NCBI GenBank assembly: GCA_033675265.1
Contig: JAUJYZ010000584.1
Coordinates: 1 to 64,000, forward strand
Direction: 5' to 3'
Length of the DNA: 64,000 nucleotides
Source: Actinostola sp. cb2023
Taxonomy: Eukaryota > Cnidaria > Anthozoa > Actiniaria > Actinostolidae
Shown: positions 32,953 through 45,303 of the stretch, in pieces
Position numbering within the stretch: position 1 is the stretch's first letter
How the letters are laid out: every line of letters starts with the position of its first letter
Made by a program: the position numbers and the translations under genes
The notes under the pieces: model-generated
Seen by the model: only the letters and a program-made list of their open reading frames with translations
The model's database searches: none
What the model was told of the DNA's origin: nothing

Positions 32953-35900
32953 GTGAGTATGTACTGGTTTATTATCATGATCCTGCTAATCATAATCGTA
33001 ATCCATCCATCATTCATCCATGCATCCATTCCTTTCATCATACATCCATCTATTCATTCATCCATTTATTCATCCATGCATCCATTCCTTCATTCATCAA
33101 TCCATCCATGCATCCATTTATTCATTCATCCATTTATTCATTCATCCATGCATCCATCCATTCCTTCCTTCATTCATCCATTCCTTCATTCATTAATTCA
33201 ACCAATTCCATATATAAAGTGGTTGGGATGCTCGTTGGAAATTTTGAAAATGACCACTAAAAGGTACCCCTTGTGCAGGTGGGCGTGGCAACAAATAAAT
33301 TTTAACCCTAAAAGGTACCAACTCTAAAGTGCCAGAAGCTACAACTGTCATTCCGGGTGTCATTATCTTATCTCAGGTATCTTAGAAATGAGTAAAGGAC
33401 TGGGAACGAATTTTGAGAATTAATCTAATTAAAAAATGAACCCCATCGCAAGAAAGAGCATATATCACAATTAGCATTGTTACAAAGTTTCAAAAGGTTT
33501 TGTTAGATATTGAACGAGTAATAGCTTCCAAAAATCGCAAAAATTACAAAGAAAAGTGGGGACGCTTGTCCCGAGTAACCATACATTTCGTGGTAAATTT
33601 TGCTGTTTTTAATTGTCTGCAGTTCAGTTGCTGCTTCTCCAAACCCTATCAAACTCCTAAAACTTACTAATTGTGATATGCTCTTTCTTGTGATGGGGTT
33701 CATTTTTTAATTAGATTAATTCTTAAAACTCGTTCCCAGTCCTTTACTCGTTCTAAAGTGGCTAATAGAACAACATGCAGCCATGAGTATAGGTAGATGA
33801 AAATCAAACTAATTTCAAGGTTCCTGTTTACAATATGAATCATACTTTTATGGGCATAGCCAGCTTGGTATAATAAGCAGCTTGTACAGTGTAAATCAAA
33901 TACTAATAATTATATCCCCCTATGGAGGGGAAAGACTCCCATACAAAAGTGACAGGGATGCTCATTGGGAATTTTGAAAATGACCCCTAAAAGGTACCCA
34001 AGTCTCTTTCAAGTGGGCGTGGCATGAAATATTTTCACCACTAAGAGGTACCAAGTTTAAAACAATAAGTATATTAGTTTCTTTGCATCTAGCGGTTAGT
34101 TTGCGTCACCTCAATCGCAAAACAAATGTGAGGGGTCGAAATATAATTAAAATCTGCCAATTTATACTGTCATTATTTAATTTGCTGACATTACCATGAC
34201 CCTAAAAAGTACCATCTTGATGGTCCTTTGAAATCTAAGACCCTCTAAGCAGTACCACAAGCATCCCCATTACCTCATGTGGGAGTTCTTCATGCCCAAA
34301 CCCCGCCACCCAGTCATCTCCCGGGCTAAACACCCAAAGGGAAAAATCCCCCTTAAATATTGATCCATGAAAGATGTATAGTTATAGTAAATGGTAATTT
34401 ATTATTATTATTAATTGTATCCACAGGTGTTTCACCTTTGGGATTGGTGCTGGGGCATCAACTGCACTAGTAAAAGGAGTTGCACGAGCAGGAAAAGGAA
34501 TGGCTGAATTTGTAGCATCTGGTGACAAGTTGCGGGCAAAGGTTTGTATGTGCACTGTTAAAGTGCACCTAACCCCTGTGAGATTGTTTTAAAAATCTAT
34601 TCAATATAAGCTGAATATATAGTTGTTGGGTTCAGTATTTTGTGATTTGAACCTTGCGTTTATGAGTTATAGAGGTTTGAAATCTCAATATGCAAATTTG
34701 ATGACGTCTACCCAGGAATTTGCCATAACTTATTTAGACTTTTTCAAGAAGAACTTATTTTTTGAAATGGGCAAAAAAGTTATAAAATCATTTATAAAGA
34801 CTGTGAAAATATTCTGTAAGTTTACAAATGTCAATAATCAGCACAATGGCGTTTTTGTATAATAAATGATTCCTGGGTAGACGTCATCAAATTTGCATAT
34901 TGAGATTTCAAACCTCTATAACTCATAAACGCAAGGTTCAAATCACAAAATACTGAACCCAACAACTATTCAGCTTATATTGAATAGATTTTTAAAACAA
35001 TCTCACAGGGGTTAGGTGCACTTTAAGCGAATCTCATGAGAAATATTCTATATTTAATGTCCGATCCCATGATGCCTTGCGCCAAGGTTTCGATTTTGTG
35101 TTTAGTTAGATGCACCTGCTAAAACTAGCACCAGTAAGTTAGGCAAAAGTCGGTAAATTTCACAACGTACGTAAAAGAGGTTTATTCAAGTAAGCACATG
35201 GAAAGGAAACAACATGGCGGCCGAGAGCGCCTGCACGGTCGGGGAGACCGCTGACTCCGTTGCTATGGAGGTGTTTTATTACTTTTAGTTCATTAATCAA
35301 CAATTACTCCCGTAAAAACAAAAGATGTTTATCAGTGGTTAATCAGCTTGAAATTTAAAACTCCTTCCTCTCATGATAATGTGAGTAAAAGTATGAATTC
35401 CAAAACCCCCATTGATTGGCAGAAAGTTTACAACAGGATCTACCAAACCTCTAATGATACATACTCTAGATACTTTCAATATAAAATATTAAATAACATT
35501 CTGTACTTAAACCGTGATATCCATCGTTTTAAAATAATTGATGTAGCAAGTTGTTCGTTCTGTTTTTGTTATCCTGAAACAATCGACCATTTCTTTGTTG
35601 ATTGTGTTCATGCAGTCAAAACAATTATATTTTCAAATAAAAAACTGGATAGAAAAAGTGGATATTGCCCTCCCAAAATCCAATAGAGTTGATATTATAC
35701 TAGGTGTAGATGAGAAAATGACCAATTATATTATTCTAATGGGATTTCACTTTATAAAGCCAAAGAGAAAGCATGTTCCTCAAACAGTTTATAAATCAAT
35801 TACGCAATGAAAAAGTAGAATATAAAGTTGCAAATTCTTAATACGGTGAATACCATCTAAAAAAATGGGAAAAACTTTAAGCTCTTGAGGAATTTTCAAT

Positions 35901-38081
35901 ACCCTGATGGCCTCCTCAGCAGAGTGTATTTTTCTTGTAGTTCGTAGTGTTTTGATTTGTATTTAATGATCTCAATGTTGTAACAATATTGATAGTTTGT
36001 AACATCATTGTAAAATTTCCCAAACTCATTGAAGCTTTTGTTAAGAAAAATAAATAAATAAAAATAAATAAATTATCCCTCCCATGGACCAAGTATTTTA
36101 GGTGCACAGCTGATTTGAGTTGAGTTGATGATGCCGTACGGATTGACGTTGAAGAATTAGATTTAGTCGACAGTTTGTAAAAACTTATAAAAGTAAAATA
36201 TTTTGCTCAAACATTCTTCTTGTGAGTTTCAAAAATGTTCGTGATAGAAAAGACATGCAAGAAGCCTGGTCGATAATTAAGCTACTTTAGAATATGTGGT
36301 GGGAAAGCGATATTTTTTGCTTGCGTAGTTTTTGAGCTTATTAATTTTTAAAAACATCGAGACTATTGTAAAATGTGGTTCTCAAGGACTTTTTAATTTT
36401 AATTATTTTCCTATTATTATATTATACGCTAAAAACAGTTAGCCAATTTTCGAATCTATACTGTCATGAATCCCCACTCAATCACGGACACAATTTAAAT
36501 AAGTGCTCATTGATTTCTACTTCTGGTCATTTTAAGGGAAAATATGTTTCTTCAAATTATAAATAAACTTTTGAACAAAACTGCGACATTTTCCCGCCAC
36601 TTCTCAAACCCATATGCCGGCATTATGCTAATAAGTTTCTTTTGAAAAGTCGTCTCGATGTTTTTAGTGATATTCTTTCATTCGGCAAAAAGAGTGGGAT
36701 GATAAAAACGAATATGGTCAATTTTGACGTCGATTACGCGAAATACCAGGACTCGTTAGGTCTAGCCATGGGTCTCGACTACCTGTCGACCTATTAAACT
36801 CGCACTGATATTTCGCCGAATCCAACCAAAATTGCCCGATTATATATAAATATCGAGCAAACGAGGTTAATAAGAGGTATATATTTATGAGCAATAGTCA
36901 TTCCGCCTTTGGCAAATAATTGATCACGTGATTAACGCCTATATTTTCTACAGGTCATCAAGGTTCTCAAGAATGCCCTCCAACCAGCTCTTCTTGATTG
37001 TGAAGTGACTTGGGACCTACCAGAAGGGTGCAGTGCTAAGAGTATCCCGGATGTACCTCCGCCCATATTCAGTGGCAACAGCCTTATTATGTACGGACTG
37101 GTGTCTGACGACTCGCTTAATGCAGCGGACTCGACCAACAAGGGATCCATCACACTTAGTGCCACCTTGGCTACTGGTGCAAAAGTGGAAAAAATCCAAT
37201 ACAAGCTCAGCCTTGAAAGTCTGTCTGGAGACGACAGTTTGCTTCTCCACCGTCTCGCTGCTAAAGTGTTGATCCAAGAAAAACAAGACAACGACAACAA
37301 CGCTGCTTTGAATGAAGAAATTGTGAACATAAGTAAATCAGCCAACGTGGTGTCCAAGCTGACATCGTTTGTAGCGGTAGACAAGGACAGCAACATCCCT
37401 GTTTGTGCGCCCTTGCCCAGTTTCCAAGATCATGAATTCGCCAGCTGTCGTTCCAATCTGATGCTGGCGTGCGGATCTATGGCGGCATCATATTCAGGAC
37501 CCAAGACCTTGAAATATCGCAGCAGCAAAAGAATTTCTTTCAGCAACCCTTTCTCAAAGTTCTTACTTGGATCAAGTGCAAAGAAAGAAAAAACAAAGAA
37601 GATGACCGCGAAATCAAGCAGACATTCCGACATAGCACCATCACGAAGATCATGTGCAAGCGTACAATCAGCCAGTAAAGCCCGGTACGGCCCAACAATA
37701 GAAGACCTAGACGAGGCAATGGACCTGGCCGACATATGTGCTTCCTCTTCAACCCCACAGAAAGGTTGTCTTGAGATTGTCTCCCTCCAGAAAGCATCAG
37801 GAGCATGGCAACTAACTGCTCAGTTGGCCAGTATCTGTGGTGTAACCCTGGACAAACTGAAGCAAACATGTCCATCAAAACTAACCACAGACAACAAGGA
37901 CAGCCTGTGGGCGACAGCCATAGCATTGTCGTGTCTTGCTGGAAAGTTTGTTGGTCAAAAAGATGAATGGGAGATGGTAGCTGCCAAGGGCACCAAGTGG
38001 CTCAAGGCAAACTTACACAAAGATGGTCTGAGTTACGACGGGATCATGGAAATGGCGGGAAACGTTTTGACTGTCAATTAA
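31739..38081 (+). CDS. VWA5A: VWA5A-like protein (VIT plus VWA domains), complete, 3 exons
   Basis: Exons 31739-32952, 34427-34541 and 36954-38081 join in phases 2 and 0 to give 818 aa, close to the family's usual length. Residues about 2-135 form the VIT domain ([10 protein letters not shown]...[16 protein letters not shown]...GNLPPKQ). A VWA domain follows with the full MIDAS metal site D286-R-S288-G-S290, T357 and D384, then [18 protein letters not shown] from the short middle exon. The last exon carries a serine/lysine-rich linker and the C-terminal region typical of the family ([19 protein letters not shown]). VWA5A is an intracellular protein linked to tumour suppression in mammals; its molecular role is poorly defined. 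Start chosen as the first in-frame ATG, directly before the VIT domain. Neither neighbour suggests co-function. Confidence 0.92.
33000..33205. repeat. (CATT/CATC)n microsatellite in VWA5A intron 1
   Basis: CATCCATTCATTCATC words starting about 50 bp after the exon 1 donor. The FIHPSIH frames are artefacts. Confidence 0.9.
33226..34060. repeat. two copies of a dispersed repeat around a foldback
   Basis: GGGATGCTCRTTGG...AAATTTTGAAAATGACC and AAAAGGTACC occur at 33226-33330 and 33955-34060 in the same orientation, on either side of the foldback at 33382-33757. Confidence 0.7.
33382..33757. mobile_element. foldback MITE
   Basis: Arms of about 100 bp (GAGTAAAGGACTGGGAACGA; ATGAACCCCATCRCAAGAAA) at each end in inverted orientation around a unique centre. 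Confidence 0.85.
34427..34541 (+). CDS. VWA5A: VWA5A-like gene, exon 2
   Basis: Acceptor TATCCACAG|GTG and donor GCAAAG|GTTTGT; 115 nt. Encodes [19 protein letters not shown] and MAEFVASGD, the end of the VWA domain. Confidence 0.92.
34560..35024. mobile_element. foldback MITE, arms about 160 bp
   Basis: AAGTGCACCTAACCCCTGTG at the left is matched in inverted orientation at the right, and identity continues to TTTGATGACGTCTACCCAGG. Almost perfect arms suggest recent insertion or gene conversion. Confidence 0.9.
35290..36073 (+). pseudogene. 5'-truncated LINE (non-LTR retrotransposon) remnant
   Basis: A 112-codon frame (35348-35686) encodes [19 protein letters not shown] then [18 protein letters not shown], the Cys/His zinc-binding motif at the C-terminus of LINE reverse transcriptases. 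The frame is then broken (continues as a shifted frame to about 35840). The 3' end is an AAATAAAT tail (36048-36071), typical of CR1/L2-like LINEs. Confidence 0.8.
36085..36350. repeat. fragment related to the 43194-45303 element
   Basis: GTGGTGGGAAAGCGATATTT and TTGCTTGCGTAGTTTTTGAG match 44930-44975; GGTGCACAGCTGAT also matches. A partial copy. Confidence 0.6.
36954..38081 (+). CDS. VWA5A: VWA5A-like gene, exon 3
   Basis: Acceptor TATTTTCTACAG|GTC; 376 codons including the stop TAA. C-terminal part, with a basic/serine-rich low-complexity stretch ([17 protein letters not shown]). Confidence 0.92.
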   Translation, partial: VIKVLKNALQPALLDCEVTWDLPEGCSAKSIPDVPPPIFSGNSLIMYGLVSDDSLNAADSTNKGSITLSATLATGAKVEKIQYKLSLESLSGDDSLLLHRLAAKVLIQEKQDNDNNAALNEEIVNISKSANVVSKLTSFVAVDKDSNIPVCAPLPSFQDHEFASCRSNLMLACGSMAASYSGPKTLKYRSSKRISFSNPFSKFLLGSSAKKEKTKKMTAKSSRHSDIAPSRRSCASVQSASKARYGPTIEDLDEAMDLADICASSSTPQKGCLEIVSLQKASGAWQLTAQLASICGVTLDKLKQTCPSKLTTDNKDSLWATAIALSCLAGKFVGQKDEWEMVAAKGTKWLKANLHKDGLSYDGIMEMAGNVLTVN

Positions 38082-38696
38082 CATAGTGGTAGATGATATG
38101 AAAACACTTGTAGATCTAAATGTTTAATCTGTGAAGGTTGTCTATCACTCCAGATGTAATTAAATTAGATATAATATATAGAAATCAATGATATATAAAT
38201 ATACATTCATTCATCGAGTAAATGATAATGTACTTAATTGCATGAACAGAATTAGTTGTAAACAAAACGGCTGATAAAAATAATTGAAACAAAAAATACA
38301 CTCTTGATATAATCGTAAAACAATAGTGGAAGAGCAAGAAAATAAATGAGCTAGACTGAAAAGATGTAATTTCTGACATGCACCTAAAGTTCGTATACAA
38401 GGTAGCAAAGAGGTTACACGTGGCGCGTGATTTGGCCCAAAAATGGCGCGTGAATCGTGAAAAACACTTTATAAACAAAAGAGAAAACCGTGATCCGTGA
38501 ATTTGCAAGAAAGTCGACGTGAAAAAAAAATTAAAAAATTTCATTATTAATTGCTTCAGTTCGAAGCCCAGATTTCTCGAGGAAGTTCCAGTTAACATTG
38601 TTAATATTACTGTTTTTGAATTCATGAACCGTTGATAAAGCCGGCCATCGTTGGGAACTATGCGCCGAGAAGCATGCAAAGATAAAAGTACAGATC
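38082..38696. other. 3' flank of the VWA5A-like gene
   Basis: AT-rich, no gene. Minus-strand open frame without coding character. Confidence 0.4.
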
Positions 38697-38982
38697 TACA
38701 GCTATTTCAAAAAAGGTTGGTGAAGGTTTTGTTGCATCTTGCATGTTGCATACCAAGCCCGAAATGCACTATGGGCGATGTGAATGGAGTCGGCGAAAGG
38801 TCGCAACAATGTGGACTCTGGGAATTTTCCCAAACTTTATCTTCGCAATATGGAACCGGCATAGTTTCTTCTGTATGTGCATGCTGACATTGTTTACATA
38901 TGATCCACAATACATTTCGGGCTTGGTATGCAACATGCAAGATGCAACAAAACTGGCACCAACCTTTTTTGAAATAGCTGTA
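38697..38982. mobile_element. foldback MITE
   Basis: Inverted arms of about 65 bp: ACAGCTATTTCAAAAAAGG and CATCTTGCATGTTGCATACC at the left recur inverted at the right. Confidence 0.85.
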
Positions 38983-39144
38983 TACACGATGCAACCTGGG
39001 TTCGAATCGTATCGCGTATACACTTTCACAATTGCAAGTCCAAATGATATTCTCTAGGATATGCATGCACGATTTCAGCATGTGCACGTGCATTCAGTGT
39101 TATAGAAGTAGGATTGCATTGTAGTTTTAGACATGTAGATGTAT

Positions 39145-39245
39145 CCAAAAAAGGCCCATACACCCAGACATTATGCTGAGTCACCGTATGTTACGTATAT
39201 AGGATGAAGATTTCGGCCCCGTCCGCGATATCCGGGCTTGCACAG
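39145..39245 (-). repeat. SINE fragment
   Basis: CAYACGGTGACTCAGCAT-type core (ATGCTGAGTCACCGTATGTT on the plus strand), the middle of the split SINE, without either promoter box. Confidence 0.65.
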
Positions 39246-40089
39246 TGTCTCCGCATAGTGCCCCCAATAATGTTGTACATGGTAGTTGACCATTTAAAAT
39301 TGAGCGAAACGCAAGATGAACCTGCCACTCGAGGTCAATATTCCACATGCCATGGTGTCGATAAATTGCCATCCTGTGTTATGGAATTATCATCGTTATC
39401 ATATAGAAGAAAATCATCATAGTCTATAACATCAACAATATAACAATAATATGGCCTTAGGTCGGGCACGAGTTGAAAAACACAACGAGTATTTTGTTGG
39501 TCCATGTCGCATATTTGCAGAACGAGACAACGAGTCTGACCACGAGATGACCCAGAAATGACCCCATGGTTTATCAACACGAGATATCTACAGCATATGC
39601 GCCCATATTTCATCACAAGATGTCAACTTGTTGGCTACAATTTAAAAAAATGTAATCACGATGATCGAATAACGCAAATTGAAATCCAATTCATCTTCAA
39701 GTTGGCATAACATGTATATAATATGTACAAATATTCTGCAACAGTTTAACTGTTATTTTGTTATTTTGTATAACTGATAAAGGGTTTCTAAGCTTCCATT
39801 GTCTGGGGTGAGACGGCGAACGTGTGCCTCGGTCAGTTCAGTTCGTTCCTGATCTCTTCGTTCTTCACAGCTCATGCAGTCCCTCACCGATTTCCCCCTG
39901 AATTAGCTCAAATTTGAAACGAAAAGCAGGAAAATGGCTTTGTACAATGCTAAAACAGCTTTAGGCAGACAAATTACTTTGGATTTTTTTAATAGTTTGT
40001 GCTTTGTTAAAATAAAATTAGAGTGTTAACCCAAAGCGAAAATCGAAAGTCAAACTGTTCAAAAGGGCTATAGTTTTGGCGCTTTTGAC
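39246..40089. other. no feature recognised
   Basis: Single-copy AT-rich DNA with short uninformative frames. Confidence 0.4.
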
Positions 40090-40740
40090 GGATATTACGC
40101 GATGTTGAAATAAATATCCTCTTAAAAAAAACAAAATTAACAACGAAAAAAAATCGAAATTATAAAAAAAATGAAGCGCTGTTGAATCACAACCCGTCGA
40201 ACCCATCAGCTTGCAAAGCACGAGTATTTGCAGGATACACTAGGTTATTTTGTCCTTCAAAACCATAAGCGTGCACGGTAGCGCAGTGGTAAGGGGCAGT
40301 TTTTAGTGACTAGGATACGACTGAACTCTCTCCCTCTTTGACCACTATGCTGATAAGGTGTAAGCCCGGATAGCGCGGATGAGGCCGAAATCTTCGTCTT
40401 CATCCTATACGTAACATACGGTGACCCAGCATAGCGTCTTGGGAGTATGGTCCTTTTTTGGTCAAAAATCGGCATTCCTTTGATTTTAACGTGAGGCCGT
40501 CGCGAGTTCGAATCCCAGCCCTGGGGTGTTTTTTTTTTGCTTTTTCTCTTTTTTATCACTTTTTTAATTCTTTAAATCTCTATTCCTTGAATAAACCCGG
40601 TTAACTGGATTTTATTTTACTTTTTTAGCATTGTGCATGGACAATAATGACCCACTAAAATTGGTCATTTTCGTCCAAAATGATGAAAAATGGTCCAAAA
40701 TAGGCCATTTTGGTGGGTTATAGGCCATGCAAAATGATCT
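40090..40740 (+). repeat. composite dispersed repeat with SINE, copy B
   Basis: Parallel to 23090-23910. It contains a split-box SINE with A box TAGCGCAGTGGT at 40279-40290 and B box GAGTTCGAATCC at 40504-40515. Confidence 0.8.
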
Positions 40741-41130
40741 AGTGGTCTATATTGGCCATGCAAAATGGTCAAAAATCGTCCAAAATGCGCCATTTTAGTG
40801 GGCTATATTATAGGCCATGCAAAATGATCAAAAATCGTCCAAAATGGCCCATTTTAGTGGGTTATAGCCAATGCAAAATGGTCAAAAATCGTCCAAAATG
40901 CGCCATTTTAGTGGGCTATATTATAGGCCATGCAAAATGATCAAAAATTGTCCAAAATGACCTAAGTTAGTGGTAAATAGGCCATGCAAAATGATCAAAA
41001 ATTGTCCAAAATGACCTAAGTTAGTGGTATATAGGCCATGCAAAATGATCAAATATTGTCCAAAATGCGCCGTTTTGAGTGGGTTATATTATAGGCCATG
41101 CAAAATGATCAAAAATTGTTCAAAATGGGC
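40625..41130. repeat. tandem repeat, unit about 60 bp
   Basis: Seven or so copies built from GGCCATGCAAAATGATCAAA and CGTCCAAAATGGCCCATTTT. Related shorter tracts at 23715-23910. Confidence 0.85.
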
Positions 41131-41133
41131 CAT

Positions 41134-42579
41134 GTTATGTGCGTTGTTTGCTTTTCGAAAAGTGCTTTTAAACAGGAGAAAAATGCGTGCAAAGAGAGAT
41201 GGTATGGATTTGGGCTCCCTGTGCTTTTTTCAAGATTTCAGAGTCCAAAAACTCGGCTAAAACTCGGCCAAATCGCGTAATTTTCAAGTAATTCTTTGTT
41301 TTCTCAACGTCTTTCTCATTCTGTTTGTTGTTTTTCGCTGATATTTTAGTTTTGAGATCTTTTGTTTTTATCCTTTTTTTTGGACCAATAAAGTCAAAAA
41401 ATTAAAATGTTGTTTTTTAAAGAAAAATCTATTCAGAAACAAGTAAGGAGTTACGCAGACCAAGGATCACTTGAAATTGCTTCGATTTGGCGATTTGTAG
41501 CCGATTTTTTGGAGCCTCTTTTAGCCTCGAAAAAGCACAGGGAGCCCAAAACCATACCATCTCTCTTTGCACGCATTTTTCTCCTGTTTAAAAGCACTTT
41601 TCGAAAACCAAACAACGCCCATTAGACTCTATAAGGATAGCTTTAAATCGCTGGACAAAAAGAATTATGAAACTTTGCTTATTTGCTGAGAAAACGGCGG
41701 TTAAAATCAAAATTTCGAAAATCGACAAAAAGCCCGTTTTTCACGATGTGCCAAAATTTTGCGCAATTTTCAAATTGCTTCATTCTTAACAAAATACACA
41801 TGGTTGGAAAGCTTACAGTCATGGCTACAAGAATCTGCAGTTAGATTTATAAAAACGTATAATTTGAAGATGTTATAATGGAAAAGGTGCAACGCCTTGG
41901 AAAACCACAAAAAAAGCACATTTCTTGCCGATTTTTCCTACTTCTAAGTTTCTGTTTGCAACCAAACTTACGCCATATATAGGTCTATGTAAATGAATAA
42001 CTTTGACGTTCAAATATTTAGAAATACTAAAATAGTTAGCGAGAAAATCGAAGACGATGATTTTTCTCCAAGGTGGGATACCTGTGTCATGCCACAATAC
42101 CACAGGAACCCCGCCATTTCTTATGTCAGTATAGCATCTCTGTCGATTTTCTCGTGAACTATTTTAAAATTTCCAAATATTTAAACGCCAATGATACTTA
42201 TTGACATAGATCTATCTATGGTGTAAGTTTGGTTACAAACAGAAACCTAAAAGTAGGAGAAAAAGGCTAAAAGCATGATTTTTTTGCGGTTTTTCCAGGC
42301 GTAGCTGACGCAACACACGTTTTCCCTTATAACTTGCTTTACTTAGCGTTTTATATAAATCTAATTGCAGATTCTTATAGCCATGACTATAAGCTTTCCA
42401 ACGATGTGTATTTTGTTAAGATTGAAGCAATTTGAAAATTTCGCAAAATTTTGGCACATCGTGAAAAATGGGCTTTTTATCGATTTTCGAAATTTTGATT
42501 TTAACCGCCGTTTTCTCAGCAAATAAGCAAAGTTTCAAAATTCTTTTTGCCCAGCGATTTAAAGCTATCTTAACAGGTT
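41134..42579. repeat. 1.45-kb palindromic unit, copy 1 (empty site)
   Basis: Starts GTTATGTGCGTTGTTTGC. Inside, a long inverted repeat pairs 41640-41870 with 42340-42575. It carries a single GTTTTTCACG (41736-41745), which is duplicated around the insertion in copy 2. Noncoding. Confidence 0.85.
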
Positions 42580-43193
42580 GTTATGTGCGTTGTTTGCTTT
42601 TCGAAAAGTGCTTTTAAACAGGAGAAAAATGCGTGCAAAGAGAGATGGTATGGATTTGGGCTCCCTGTGCTTTTTTCAAGATTTCAGAGTCCAAAAACTC
42701 GGCTAAAACTCGGCCAAATCGCGTAATTTTCAAGTAATTCTTTGTTTTCTCAACGTCTTTCTCATTCTGTTTGTTGTTTTTCGCTGATATTTTAGTTTTG
42801 AGATCTTTTGTTTTTATCCTTTTTTTTGGACCAATAAAGTCAAAAAATTAAAATGTTGTTTTTTAAAGAAAAAAATCTATTCAGAAACAAGTAAGGAGTT
42901 ACGCAGACCAAGGATCACTTGAAATTGCTTCGATTTGGCGATTTGTAGCCGATTTTTTGGAGCCTCTTTTAGCCTCGAAAAAGCACAGGGAGCCCAAAAC
43001 CATACCATCTCTCTTTGCACGCATTTTTCTCCTGTTTAAAAGCACTTTTCGAAAACCAAACAACGCCCATTAGACTCTATAAGGATAGCTTTAAATCGCT
43101 GGACAAAAAGAATTATGAAACTTTGCTTATTTGCTGAGAAAACGGCGGTTAAAATCAAAATTTCGAAAATCGACAAAAAGCCCGTTTTTCACG

Positions 43194-45303
43194 GGGTGTT
43201 CGGAAAACTAAGACCCCCAAAACTAAGACCCTAAGACCCTAAGACCCTAAGACCCTAAGACCCTAAGACCCTAAGAAATTTTAAAATGTTCAAATCAGGC
43301 AAATCCAATGTTCTGTACTTTAATAAAAAAAAGAAGAGAACAGAGGAAAGGCTGTGTTCGCACCACGTTTAGCTTCAAAAATTCCATGAGTTTCTCTGCC
43401 GTCTGAGCCGGTGATAGTTGGCTCGATGATATCGAATAGGACTTAAAATATCCTGTCTTTTCGGCTTTCCATGAATAAAACCACCCCTAGAATAACAGCT
43501 TCTTACTTTGAGGAGTAAAATTCACGTGTCCAGTGGTTTTCCAGTGGCAGTTTTTCAAATCAGTTGGCAAGATAAGTTTTTACGGATAGTCAGTAGCCGC
43601 CATATTTAACACAGGTAACCCAAACACAATTATGCCCTACCACAGGAAACCCATAGAGCCGGTTCTAATGGAAGGAAACAGCGTTCCTCCTTTAGACTTA
43701 TCAACCAAAAGAACCATACGCGGGTTTAAAACATCAAGAAGATGGATTTAATATGTAAATATGTCATTCAAGAATGAAAATTAACTAATTGGAAGAATAG
43801 TTCTTGTATATCCCTGTGTGTATGGGTTACCTGTGTCAAAGATGGCGGCTGCTTTGTCGCTGCCGTAAGACATGACTTATCTTGACTGATTGATTTAAAA
43901 ACTGCCACTGGAAAACCACTGGATACGTGAATTTTACTCCTCAAAGTAAGAAGCTGTTTTTCTGGGGGTGGTTTTATTCATGGAAAGCCGAAAAGGTCGA
44001 AAAGACAGGATATTTTAAGTCCTATTCGGCATATCATCCCACAGGTAGCCCAAACGTAGAATCAGTGGACCGTGACGTCATTGAATATTCGTTTGACCGT
44101 TGGATTTTCGAATGGTCTCAGGAATGAGCTCTTAGAAAGACTTCAAATGATATGGGATTCTCAAACATGTCTTCATAATAGTAGTCTGATAATTAAAGAA
44201 CACTTTGGTGTAGAAATCTGAGCAAGAAATTGTGTTTTTGAGTGGTTTTGAGCGATTCGAAAATTTCACCCGTTTCTAGCGTACATATAATTAGGAAAGG
44301 TTTGCAACTCCGGCCACCAAATTTTTGCAAACACTGTCGCTAAAAAAAATATCTCTCAAAAACTACGCAAGCAAAAAAATATCGCCTTCCTACCACACAT
44401 TCACAAATAAATGATCTTTTCAATGAGCTTTTGTGCAAATTTTTGGGTCCACCATATGCCGAGAAATATTTTTTTGAAGTTGGGGAAGTCGACGAAAAGT
44501 TCGCCGTGGCCATCCGCAGTCATCAGCTGTGCACCTAAAACGTTCTGAGGGAGGGGACGGACCGATAGATTTTTTTACAAAGATGTCCTCAAACAGATAA
44601 ATGCTATATAATTTGAATTTACTACGGTGTATGTTTTAATCAGTATTACCCTGGCTGCCGCTAGCAGAGTTATATTTCATCGTTCTGATTTTCGATGAGT
44701 CTTTTTGCTTTAGCATCTATCGGTCCCTCCCCTACTCAGTGTAGCTTTTGTTAACAAATCTATCGGTCCGTCCCCTCCCTCAGAACGTTTTAGGTGCACA
44801 GCTGATGACTGCGGATGGCCACGGCGAACTTTTTCGTCGACTTCCCCAACTTCAAAAAAATATTTCTCGGCATATGGTGGACCCAAAAATTTGCACAAAA
44901 TCTCATTGTAAAGATCATTTATTTGAGAATGTGTGGTGGGAAAGCGATATTTTTTGCTTGCGTAGTTTTTGAGCTATAATTTTTTTAGCGACAGTGGTTG
45001 TAAAAATTTGGTGGCCGGAGTTGCAAACCTTTCCTAATTATATGTACGCTAGAAACGGGTGAAATTTTCGAATCGCTCAAAACCACTCAAAAACACAATT
45101 TCTTGCTCAGATTTCTACACCAAAGTGTTCTTTAATTATCAGACTACTATTATGAAGACATGTTTGAGAATCCCATATCATTTGAAGTCTTTCTAAGAGC
45201 TCATTCCTGAGACCATTCGAAAATCCAACGGTCAAACGAATATTCAATGACGTCACGGTCCACTGATTCTACGTTTGGGCTACCTGTGGTTTTCCGAACA
45301 CCC
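43194..45303. mobile_element. 2.1-kb DNA element, 15-bp TIR, 10-bp target duplication
   Basis: Perfect terminal inverted repeats GGGTGTTCGGAAAAC and direct target duplication GTTTTTCACG (43184-43193 and 45304-45313), confirmed by the empty site in copy 1. A 10-bp duplication fits MULE-type elements (9-11 bp). The interior is two nested foldbacks (about 43420-44040 and 44036-45287, the latter with arms of about 540 bp) and no transposase. Confidence 0.9.
43231..43273. repeat. CCCTAAGA short tandem repeat
   Basis: Five copies of an 8-bp CCCTAAGA unit just inside the left end of the element. It contains CCCTAA but is not a true telomere repeat. Confidence 0.85.

Noticed and set aside
43231..43273. 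Telomere or interstitial telomeric repeat
   Set aside because: The unit is CCCTAAGA (8 bp), only five copies, inside a transposon.
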